Assembly (NCBI GenBank): GCA_900617975.1
Contig: UZAE01012552.1
Location: 1 to 23,641, forward strand
Origin: Rodentolepis nana
Taxonomy: Eukaryota; Platyhelminthes; Cestoda; Cyclophyllidea; Hymenolepididae
DNA: 23,641 nucleotides
Direction of reading: 5' to 3'
The stretch's first letter is position 1; every line of letters starts with the position of its first letter. Below the pieces are notes generated by a model, which did not search any database, was not told the DNA's origin, and saw only the letters and a list, made by a program, of their open reading frames with translations. Shown here in pieces: positions 1 to 9,533 of this stretch. Position numbers and translations under genes: made by a program.

Positions 1-279
1 GGGCAACGTATACTCATACGGCAAAAAAGTTTATTAACCGGCAGCTGAATTTTAACTTCAAACTACCATCACCGCACTGTATGTCATATCCGACCCCTTC
101 CACAGTACTCATCTTACATTTTCTCTGCCTTTCTGTCTGTCTCTTTGACATCCGTGAATCATTCTTCTGTTCCCCACCTCGAATTTTTGTCACTTTGATG
201 TTCCTCCCCTCTGTGAAGCCCGAAGTCAGCTAAAGGCTAATGACAACTACACAACGCCTGCCATTTGAAATAAATAAAC
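1..279 (+). repeat. SINE-like repeat, copy 1 (5' end outside window)
   Basis: This is a copy of the dispersed family described in full at 18088-18456. It begins inside the family head (gggcaacgta, cut by the window edge) and runs through the pyrimidine-rich body (ctctgcctttctgtctgtct) to the tail gcctgccatttgaaataaat. It is sense on the plus strand and lies downstream of the SLC37 gene, outside any exon. No target-site duplication can be tested because the 5' flank is missing. Confidence 0.85.
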
Positions 280-1579
280 TGGGGCTATTTCAAGTGGTGT
301 TAACCATGCACTAGACGAGAATGTGCATGTGATCATGAATCCTAATCGTATCATTAATGGACAGTTACAAACGGAAAAAGTTAAGCTTAGAAGAGACATT
401 ATTGGTGTAATATCAGGGCTAATGGAAGTAAGAGGAAAAGATACTTCCTTTGACCCTTTGATCGGAATAAAGATGTTTCGCTTACTGCACTTTCGAATTT
501 AGAATAAGCATGTATGGTCTTAAACAGAAAAGTGGGTATAACAAGAAGGTGACTTTCTTGAAGGGAGCAGAATATCTTTGGAGCCTCTTTGTTCATGACA
601 TCCTCGCTCACTTCCTCTGGAGGAATGGGGATGACAGTTACTGAAGACTTTTATGGCTTCATGGCTACATATTTCGAAAGTTAGCTCAAAGTAGTCACAT
701 GACTTCCAATTGCAATTTTGAAATATAAGCTTGTATTTACAGCTTTGAGACGAGCTGACCACTGTCAGATCGAGTACCCCAATCTCAATGGAAATCGATC
801 GATACATTTATGCTAAAAGAATTGTGTAAAAGAGATGAATGTCCGCGAAATCACATGAAAGCTTGCCATTCAAGCGGGGAATAGGCGAATGGAAAGAAAG
901 GTCAAATCCGAAGGAACTTCTCCGAATTCACTCCTATCTCCAGCTGTTAACTTTTCACTTCCTGTGTGTGCTCGGGTAATTGCACATGAAAATCTGTTAA
1001 ATTGTTTCACATTCCTATGAGAAAAGCCGAAATCTATTTGGAATTGACAAGAAAATGATGCGCAAGGTCTCAATGTGACCGCAGTGTATTGTAGTGTCTA
1101 AATCTGAGATAATAAATGAGTTCCCCACTTACAAGCACCTTCTCATTTTATCTACACTTTAATAAGCGACTTTGCAATTAATTTAACTACATCATACCCG
1201 ATATTCAACGACTGTTACCTAATTCGCTTACCTTCGATTAATTAATCGCACAAGTAAGAGCTTTGATAATCCAAACATTTAATAAGTGGTTTTCAATTCA
1301 GCCTCGTCAATCTAGATTTATCAACCTCCCTATAACCCGCAATAATGCTTAGTAATCTATTTACGAAGTCAAATAATTGTATTAGCAAAAAAAGCATTCA
1401 AAATACCATATTAACAGATGCACAAAATAAACAAAAAAAAACTCGAAACAATAGCCAAAAATAAACACAGAAGAGAAGTCAAGAGAGAAAAAAACAAGAT
1501 ATGTTGGGCTGTGTTCGAATGTGTTTCGAGGGAATGTGTACAAGTACTGCGCGAAAGGTTAGATGTTTATTTGATTTCA
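280..1579. other. Non-coding region downstream of the SLC37 gene
   Basis: This AT-rich stretch holds only short open frames on either strand, none resembling a known family. The tract at 1380-1500 is very A-rich on the plus strand. I see no RNA gene or mobile element here beyond the SINE tail at the left edge. The only site that can be placed is the poly(A) signal next to the SLC37 stop codon. Confidence 0.6.
1566..1571 (-). terminator. Candidate poly(A) signal of the SLC37 gene
   Basis: On the minus strand this hexamer reads AATAAA, 8 bases after the TGA stop at 1580-1582. It is the only canonical signal near the stop on that strand. If used, the 3' UTR would be only a few tens of bases. 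ATTAAA variants lie further down (near 1279 and 1158) and could be used instead. Confidence 0.4.
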
Positions 1580-4500
1580 TCATAGCGCAGCGTGGGATCG
1601 GAGATTAAAAACCTTGGAGCCAAGTGAACCACCGCCGATGCCACCACCATTTCGACTACGTGAAGCGATGATGACCGTTATTGCCATGGCGATGAGATCA
1701 GCAAAGATAAGCATCATAAAGACCGCTTTCCACCCATAGCCAACTAAATATGCCGTTAAAAACGGACCCAAAGATGCGCCTAGGAGACAATAAAAAAGAT
1801 TGTTAAAACCGAAAATAACACTCAAACCAAATAAAGCCTTATACAGAATTAGGCTGCCAACTTAATTTTACGTTAATCGTCTTAAAAAGGGATTAACAAT
1901 CAAAATATGAAAACAATAATTTTAGTCATCGCCAAAATTAGAATTGCACCTAAGCACAGTTGCTTAAAATACTTTCCAAGGCCATTATGGTAATTGTTGG
2001 AGACACTTAAATTGTGTGGAGCCCCTCTTTCAGGCAACTCGTATGTGCCATTCACTTTGTTTCCTAATTTGGGTGTGGGACAGAGGTTCTGAAAGGTTAT
2101 CACATTTGGGAGTAACTGCTTTTCTCCTTACATTTACCGGAAAATGACTCAATTAGGAATTTCGACAAAAGTGTTGTCTTCTGACAATTTTGCATTCCCT
2201 TCGATTTTAAGGTAGTTAGTCTCACGACCTCAAATTTTTTAAAATCATTCAATCGATTTTGTTTGATGGCCACATTGTGGCATTTGAGTAGTTTGTTTTC
2301 ATCTCTTAGAAAATATTTCGAAAGCTCAATTATGGTCTTAAGATATTGAGTCTTGCATTATTATTTACAAAGTGAGCTAATCATTCAAACAATATATTTA
2401 ACGAAAGTTTATTTAAATGTTATCCAACGATTTCTTAAAATTAAAAATTTTACGTTGGATAAATTTTTAATTTTAAGAAATCGTTTTTAATTATTTTCTA
2501 AAGTAAAAATTGATAGTAGATATGAATTCAATTCAATTTTGTAATTTATCTCTTACCGCCAAATTTCCTGCTATTTTATTCAGACAGTTCTGAAAACTTT
2601 GGACAATATGGCAATTTGTCGATGTTCTAAAATACTCTCCTTAGAAAAAGCGAATACTTTAATATTTTTGGATAATAAATCTTCAGTTAATCTCGAGCTG
2701 GAAATTGGAAATGAATATAAAATTTTGAAATTCCAATTATTTTTATTCAATTCGTTATTTTAGACAATATGCCAGCCAATGTTTCACTGTTTGAGGAAGT
2801 CTAGATATTTTTATTCCGTTTTAATGATATTTTACGATATCATAAAACATTCATTACGATAAGTTTAATAATGCATTACTTTTGCATGAATAAAATTCTT
2901 ATTCAATTGTTTAAGCATTTTATAAATCTAGATTTGACAACTCGAAATGAAAATAATATAGAAATTCGAATCGATCATTTTTACAATTGTTCAAGACGTT
3001 AATGATATCTATGACCTCTTAGTTTCTCAGTCTCTTGTCAAAACTGTATGCTTCGAGTCCTTCAACTGAAATTCTATGTACATTGATATAAAAGTTTTCA
3101 GATAGTGCAAGTCCACTCATTCGGGACTCTTGCGTGTGAAGTGCCTTAAAATTGGAATTAAAACTGAAATTTCCTCGGAAAAGGGGTGTGCAATAGACTT
3201 ACCTCCACGTGGTGCACCCTGGGAAACGTATAATCATACGCAAAGAATCTATTAACCGGCAGTTGACTTCCCACTTTAAACAACCATCACCCCCACTGTA
3301 TGTCATATTCGAACCCTATCACAGTACCCATTTTACCCTTTCTGAGCCTTTGTGTCTGTCTGTTTCTTTTACATCTGTGAATCACTCTTCTATTCCCCCT
3401 CCTGAATTCTTCTCCTGCTATTCCTCCTCCTGAATTCTTCTCACTTTGATGTTCCTCCATCTGTGAATCACTCTTCTATTCCCCCTCCTGAATTCTTCTC
3501 ACTTTGATGTTCCTCCTCCTCTCTGTAAAGCCTGATATCAGCTAAAGGGCCAATGATAACTATCAAATCGCCTGCCATTTGTTATAAATAAATGTTTCCT
3601 AATTAACTTTAATCATGGTAACTCACATAAGTGCATATATGCATCGAGTTCTAATTGATGGTTTTGGTAATCTTTGAATATAGGGGTTTCGCAAAGATCT
3701 GCATCGTTTCCGAACTTCTCACTAAGCATTTAAGCACTGGGTGCCTTTTCAGAAAGTTAATTTCCATCGCGAAATTAAAATGCTGCAAAATTTTAAACAA
3801 CTGCTGCTCTTACCTTCCACCATACCACTGAACTTATCACTATTCTACTTCCCGATGTCTTGACAACACCGAAGACTGCTCTAAACAAAGAGGAAGCCAA
3901 CTTAGCCAGAAACAATACTTTAATCTAAATTTACTTATTCACCGGTAATTACCGTTTAGAGGTACAACGGTGGTGACCTTTAAATATATAAAGTAAAAAG
4001 GCAAGTATATATCTGAAAATAGCGCTAGGAGTGGCATATTTGGACACCGTGAGGCTAGTTGATAGGGCCAGATACATCATAAAATGAAAACAAAACTATA
4101 AAATTATTGTATGGAATACCTTTTAATTAGAACGGCAAATGTAGACCTATCGCATACGCTTTCCTAAATGTCAATATGAATAAATGAGAGAAAAAAAGTT
4201 GAAAATCAATCTTTGGGGCAAATAATGAGAAATATTTGTAAATTGCCAAAATTATTCCAATTTCGTAACCAAAATGGCTTATTGAATGAAAGAAAATGAA
4301 GCACAATAATAGAAAGAACATGCGAATATTCTCTAAAACAGGGGAATATAGCACGACAAAACAAATTGGCAAACACAAAGCCAAAAGCATTTAGCAATTT
4401 GGCAAAATCATGGGTAAGCGCGCTGAAAAAGCTAGACTACCAAGAAAATACTACAAAAGAGGAAAAATAGAAAATATCTTAAACAGTATCTCAGCTGGAA

Positions 4501-7500
4501 GATCACACAAAAAAGGACAAACATATTGCGGAATATATGATAAATTAATTTGCATAACTTACCAATAGATCCAGTACCATCAATGATTGCAGTCACGGTA
4601 GCAAGAGCCTTAGAACTTCTCTGGAGACTGGGCTGAGTTCCGAGATCAGCTGAAACGGCTGTGGTGATCAACGCACATGGACCCGTTACTAACCCACCAC
4701 ACAGGAAGAGCACAACTATGTGGAAAATTGAGGGGAATCGACTTTGTTATAGAGCAATACCGATTTAATAAATTTTCATGAACCTCCTATTTTGGTCACT
4801 GGATCTACTTGAATTGCTCTCAATCGACACAGGTGAAGAATATTAACTAGCGACTTGCATTACCGCTTTCACGATAAGCCATTTTTGCGTCAAAGATCCA
4901 AAGACACTCCGGGTACGAGACTCTACACGCAGACGCTTGGTAATATTTTGCTTTTTCTCTCTGAATTTTTATCTCAAGTTTCAACTAATGCTGTCCATAA
5001 GATTCCTCTCTCTCTCTTCGGCTCTATTTTCTGTCTGCTTTCAGCTGATAACTGTCAGTCATGACTTTTACATGAACTTTTAAGAACATGGCCATGAATA
5101 CCTACTCAAATAATTACCACTATATTAATATATTCGTTATAAACTTAAAACTATATTATTTATATAAAAATGCTAAGTCACCAAAGCAATTAGACGACAT
5201 GTTCTTAAATGTGTAATTTAAAGCGAATGAATCCGTTACCAAAAAGTGGCATTGACGTAGGAACGATAATAACAAATAAAACTACACTTATTTGCATGAA
5301 GACGAGAAAACGTTTTCTTCAATTATAATTGATTAATCAATGGGAAAAAAATCGATAGTAAGGTTACGCTTCAACGCTCGTCAATATACGAGCAGTTTAC
5401 ACTCGTAAATGACAGAACAACACAAAAATGGAAGTGAATAGCTTTGAAGTTTCAAGAATCTAGCTAAGCATGCAAATGATGAGAATTTAACATGAGTGAT
5501 TATGATAAGTGGTTACAAAACAGGGGAAAATTATTAGAATGCAGTTCTATAATTTAAACCACGAGGGGGATGAGGACAGTAATAATGTTGTTAACAATAT
5601 AAACGTGATTTGCTAGGGGAGGTATTAAAACGTGACAAATGGGAAACAAGATCAATAACTCAACTTACACAATGAAACACCCGACATTGTAGCCGCTATT
5701 GATTGGTAGTAGAATAACTGAGAAAAAAATTGATATTTTAAGATCAGCAATAGTTAAGCAATAAAATAGTGAAATGCACCTAAAGGTATAAGCATTCATA
5801 TCTTTTTGCGATATTACAGAAAAATATGACAAGGAGGATTCCAAAGTTCTGTAAACGACTCACAAGATGCATAAACACGAAGAAAGCCAATATCCTAAGG
5901 AAAGTATACTTACAATGAGAACTCGAACTTATTTTAGGAAGTTGGTTTAATGAAGCCCAATACTAGTGATATCGTGCTTTACATAAAAAAACGTAGAATC
6001 GTTTTATGCTGCAATGATAGAGCTACAAATAGTAAACAGCTAAATATTTCACCTCTGAAGTTTTAGTTCAGATATGAGGTTAGATGAAAGAGCTGTGCAA
6101 ACTAAACATTGTAGAGAGAAAGTGAAAAGACTAAGGGCTTACACATGGGGCGGCAATTCCAAGCATACTTGCACACGTAACCGCTCTGAGGTAAATGGTA
6201 CGAAGGGATGATTCTTGAAGAGACATAACTGTCAAGCCATCAGACTGAAAACAGGCACAAATAAGTAGTTAATTAGGAAGGAGTTTTAAGATCATTCAAA
6301 TTCACTCACCGACGGTCGATGATCACTAAGAAGACCGGCGATTATACCCCCGCAAATACCTCCAAAATCAAAGATTGTAGACAGCCAAGCTGCGCTTTCA
6401 GCTGAAAGCGCTTCGCTGGAAACGTTTGAAAGATAATTCGGCAGCCAATAGAGAAAAGTGTAAGATACCAACTTTGAAAAGAACAATGCCATAGAATAAG
6501 GGAATACATTCTAAAGGGAGAAAATTGAAAGCAAAACCAGCAAGCCTACTGGTAATCGAATGGCATCCCAGAAGCCTATTGGAAGTTCTTTATGGTTACC
6601 ATCCGAAAGAGCCCTGACATCACCATAATAACCGGGGACAGACTTATGCTTATCATTGTTCGAATCCGAGTTTACTTCCAAGTCAGGAGTTGGAGAATCT
6701 ACTAAGACCATGAAAACTATATATGCGCCAGCAATCAGAAGAAGTCCAGGAACTATGAAAGAAGCGCCCCACTGGTAGTTAACAAAAGCTCCAGCAAGAA
6801 TTGAGCCGAGAACATTACCAACATTAGTATGTGCATTCCAAATGCCCATTATGAAGCCTCTCCTAGAGATTAAATAGAGTCAATGTTAAGAATATCAACT
6901 ACAAACCTTCCTTTTCCAAACCAATTGCTAAGAATAGTGACGACACATGGCCAACCTGTAGCTTGGGCAATTCCACCCAAAATTTGCACTAGGAGGTAAT
7001 AGGAAAATGAGTGGATGTTTAAGTAGTAGCCAAGACCAAACGCAGCAGTGGTAAGCCCACTAGCGACCATACCACCTGCGAGAAACACTCTTAAGCTAGT
7101 TCGTTCAGCTGCATGTCCACTATAAAGAAGCGAAGATAAAATAACAAAATGCTAACATTGGAAACATTGCAAATGCGTAAAATAATAAGAAAATGATCTC
7201 CAGCCATCCGACTCTTTCAGCCCAATCTGATGTATCTTAAAAAACAAGATGGTCAGCAAAAATAAGCTTACCAAATGGTTTCCATTGGCAATAATTAGGA
7301 GGTTGATTAGGTTTGAGAGGACATTGCTTATGAAACTCAGTTTTCACCACACTTAGAGGCTTTCGAGATGCATGGTAAAGGACATAGGCAAAAAATGTAA
7401 GGAATAGGAAGAAATATTGATGTCTAGAGATCAAGATACTGATAAAAGAGGTACCTCTGACGGCTTTGGTGCAAATATATTGATTGCAACCAAATATATC

Positions 7501-7519
7501 CAGGGGGTAAGTATGTCAT
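1580..7519 (-). CDS. SLC37A2: SLC37-family glucose-6-phosphate/phosphate antiporter, ten exons, complete
   Basis: SLC37A1/A2-type carriers exchange sugar phosphate for inorganic phosphate and sit in the ER membrane. Exons, 5' to 3': 7519-7455, 7423-7272, 7226-7157, 7119-6907, 6862-6550, 6510-6310, 6244-6143, 5717-5669, 4715-4563, 1779-1580. They join in phase with GT-AG introns to 505 residues, the length of human SLC37A2. The start is the ATG at 7519; PPGYIWLQ right after it aligns with the family N-terminus. Seen motifs: HASRKPLSVVK (residues 39-49, with the Arg-Lys pair tied to phosphate binding in this family), GWPCVVTILSNWFGKGRRGF (151-170) then IMGIWNAHTNVGN, a ~50-residue hydrophilic central loop (about 218-268), KLVSYTFLYWLPNY, and ADLGTQPSLQ...TAIIDGTGSIG near 406-440. 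Introns: 31, 45, 37, 44, 39, 65, 425, 953 and 2783 bp. No C-terminal di-lysine ER signal is visible. A1 versus A2 cannot be decided. Confidence 0.93.
2421..2485. repeat. Perfect 25-bp inverted repeat with a second overlapping stem
   Basis: The arm at 2426-2450 (starts aacgatttct) is the exact reverse complement of 2461-2485, with a 10-base loop. A second pair overlaps it: tatccaacg at 2421-2429 and cgttggata at 2453-2461. The sequence can therefore fold in two mutually exclusive ways. It lies in the last SLC37 intron. It could be a hairpin made by template switching or the remains of a foldback element; no function is claimed. Confidence 0.85.
3183..3594 (+). repeat. SINE-like repeat, copy 2 (full length, internally expanded)
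   Basis: This copy has the complete head (ggggtgtgcaatagacttac, then ctccacgtggtgcaccctgg) and ends with gcctgccatttgttataaat. It is longer than the family norm because part of the pyrimidine-rich body is duplicated: 42 bases at 3373-3414 recur at 3459-3500, with a partial third unit between. The flanks share only tttcct, so a target-site duplication is not convincing. It sits in the last SLC37 intron, antisense to that gene. Confidence 0.9.
4716..5668 (-). other. Eighth intron of the SLC37 gene
   Basis: The donor is gtaagttgag and the acceptor is ttttccacatag. Sequence is AT-rich with no recognisable element. A short plus-strand open frame near 4855-5064 resembles nothing known. Confidence 0.75.
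6245..7454 (-). other. Cluster of six tiny introns in the 5' half of the SLC37 gene
   Basis: Six introns of 31 (7424-7454), 45 (7227-7271), 37 (7120-7156), 44 (6863-6906), 39 (6511-6549) and 65 bp (6245-6309) separate exons 1-7. Donors are gtacct, gtaagc, gttagc, gtttgt, gtaggc and gtgagt; all acceptors end in AG. Each removal keeps the family alignment in frame, for example FGKG-RRGFIMGIW and AIRLP-NVFPYSMALFF. None is needed to repair a real frameshift, because every one has splice signals at both ends. Introns this short are rare in animals but known in flatworms. Confidence 0.85.
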
Positions 7520-7978
7520 TTTAAATAAATAATATAAGTGAGTGATTCGATATAATCTAAAGCCAGCAAACAACCCTGAGCATCTCAAAGATCAAAGGGC
7601 AGCACAGACAGCAAACGTTAGCTCGGGCAAGGGCAGTCAATAGACACAAAATTTTAATTGGGATTTACTGATTATTAAAAACTAAATCAGAACTCCATTT
7701 ATAAAAATAATAAAGATTTAAAAGTAACATAATCTTTTAATATTCGAAATCTTAATTGGCTTAACTTTGAACACATATTGTAGTCTCTTAAAAATTCTTG
7801 GAAGTTGGAGGAATAATTATTAATAAGCAGTTAATAAAGCAGTTAAAAAATCAGTTTTAGTAACTGCTATATTGTTTTCTAAAATCTATTCAGATTTTAA
7901 GTAGTTTGAAGAATAGTTGACGTATACTAAAGTTCATTTAACGAAATGTTGCTTTCAAGTAAGCTACTTCATTCATCT

Positions 7979-7981
<3 letters not shown>

Positions 7982-8072
<91 letters not shown>
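7982..8072. repeat. Compound microsatellite (TA)n(TG)n
   Basis: About 17 TA units are followed directly by about 29 TG units, without interruption. Alternating purine-pyrimidine DNA of this length can adopt Z-form or cruciform structure. It lies roughly 460 bases upstream of the SLC37 start and 1.46 kb upstream of the MFSD4-like start, so length variation could affect either promoter; that effect is inference. Confidence 0.97.
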
Positions 8073-8074
<2 letters not shown>

Positions 8075-8865
8075 CATAACAAGGGATTAAAGGCAAATAA
8101 CTGACGGTTTTTTTATTTTTTTAAGATTACTTATATTAATGTTTAATGTTTCAGAGGAACGTTTGTCGAATAACTGAACTTAGTGCTTAAAGGTCTTTAT
8201 GAATGATTGTAGCAGACTGCTATACTATTAAAGCCTTGACTGACTCAGAAATCTCTACGGCAGTATCTCCTATATCTGGCTAGACTCCCTGAACTAGCTA
8301 AGCTATAACGAAGCTATGGAGGAAAGAGAGGTATCACATAGAACACTTTTGTTTCAAATTATGAAAGAGAATGAAGACTGCTCTCATTGCCGTTTCCTAC
8401 CCAATTTAATTATTCGCCTACCTGGCTCATAACCTAACCTTCATCATTTCTAATCGCCTAATCTCTGCCATTTTAAAATTGTGGACATTGCAACCTCTTT
8501 AAATCTGATGTGGTTCATTAATTCTCTCTGAACTGAAATTTGAATGAGGAAAATAAACCAACAGGAGTGAAAATTTCAAGTGCAAATGCTTTGGACATTT
8601 AATATTTTGACCACAAATCCAATATGATGTAACTGATAAAATAACCTTTGAAAAGGTCCTTGCGGTGTCACTTAGCGAGATATTCGCATAGAATAATTAA
8701 ATCATCAAGCATTTTGTTTCCAGTAAATTGTAACTTTTGTATCGATGCTATTTTTGCCACACCACTATGTTTTATTAATGCAAAATTCATTGAATTTCCT
8801 ATTTGTTTGTTCAATTAATTATATAAAATACACATTTCCTGACCCGCCTCCAGAGTGGGTATGGA

Positions 8866-8877
8866 GGGGGGGGGGGG
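8866..8877 (+). repeat. Run of 12 G
   Basis: An uninterrupted G12 tract follows gggtatgga in the shared upstream region and is followed by agggtgaaggtg. With neighbouring G-runs it could form a G-quadruplex on the plus strand. Similar G10 runs occur at 18843-18852 and twice at 22329-22383. Confidence 0.9.
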
Positions 8878-9509
8878 AGGGTGAAGGTGACTGAATAAGA
8901 TCGAGAGATTTTATTTTAGTTTTGAATTAATGAATGTAGGAAAGAAAACAACATTTCGCGGCGTTCGATGAGCGATCGAAACCAAAGAGTCATTGGATAT
9001 TCACGAATGGAAAACCCAAATAGATATGGGAAACACGATATCCCATTGGTATTTTTTATTGCGAACATTCTGGGATTAATATTCAGAAATAACAATGAAA
9101 CTAATTTCTGTTAACTCATCTTCAACAAAACATTTTTGATTTTGCACTTATTAAACATTTTTTAAGAATAAGTATTTCTAAAATAAGAAAATACACATTA
9201 TTGACAACATTGGGCAAGGCAATCAAATACATATGATAATTCGTTTAAACTTTTCGCATTCATCTGTAAAGAACCTCGTATGCGTAATGAGTAATTAAGC
9301 GGGTTGTATGAACTCTAATAAAAGAGTATAATAGAGTACGGTCATTCGTTTGCAATTATTGCATCCATTTTAAGTCTTTATTTGTTAATTATATGTAAAT
9401 TTTTTTAACATGCTTATCGATTGAGCTTTTTAAATGTTATTGGATATAATATTGCACATTGATATATACCATAAATATAAATTTTGACCGAAGAATTTCT
9501 CCAATCCTT

Positions 9510-9533
9510 ATGCTTCTATTTCCTTAGGTCACT
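9510..9533 (+). promoter_or_regulatory. Splice acceptor just upstream of the MFSD4-like start
   Basis: A pyrimidine-rich stretch (cttctatttccttag) ends in AG at 9526-9527, only 6 bases before the ATG at 9534. It also contains an ATG at 9510 that opens a 5-codon frame ending at that same TAG, which would act as an upstream ORF if left in the mRNA. Removal by splicing would leave a very short leader. The site could receive a 5' UTR exon or a flatworm spliced leader by trans-splicing; sequence alone does not decide which. Confidence 0.5.

Larger units (their letters stand above)
1780..4562 (-). other. Last intron of the SLC37 gene (2.8 kb)
   Basis: The donor is gtaagtta after the GTGSIG codons and the acceptor is tgtctcctag before GASLGPF. 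It carries SINE copy 2 (3183-3594) and a perfect inverted repeat (2421-2485). A 12-bp palindrome, cggtaattaccg, lies near 3943. Short open frames at about 1900-2100 and 4127-4400 look like chance; they match no known family and lack splice context. Confidence 0.8.
7520..9533. promoter_or_regulatory. Head-to-head intergenic region between the two transporter genes
   Basis: The start codons of the SLC37 gene (minus) and the MFSD4-like gene (plus) face away from each other across 2,014 bases, so the promoters of both should lie here. Visible contents are a (TA)n(TG)n microsatellite at 7982-8072 and a run of 12 G at 8866-8877; the rest is unremarkable AT-rich DNA. No clear TATA box or initiator can be assigned. 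The region has no gene of its own that I can recognise. Confidence 0.6.

Noticed and set aside
399..1073. Three open frames of 67-95 codons on the minus strand downstream of the SLC37 gene
   Set aside because: They are overlapping or isolated, have no family resemblance, and lie in AT-rich sequence where frames of this length are expected by chance.
3209..3433. Open frame of 74 codons on the plus strand
   Set aside because: It lies wholly inside SINE copy 2; the same region in other copies is interrupted, so it is not a gene.
6245..7454. SLC37 as a pseudogene with several frameshifts and stops
   Set aside because: Every break coincides with a GT-AG interval, and removing all of them restores a full 505-residue family protein with intact motifs.
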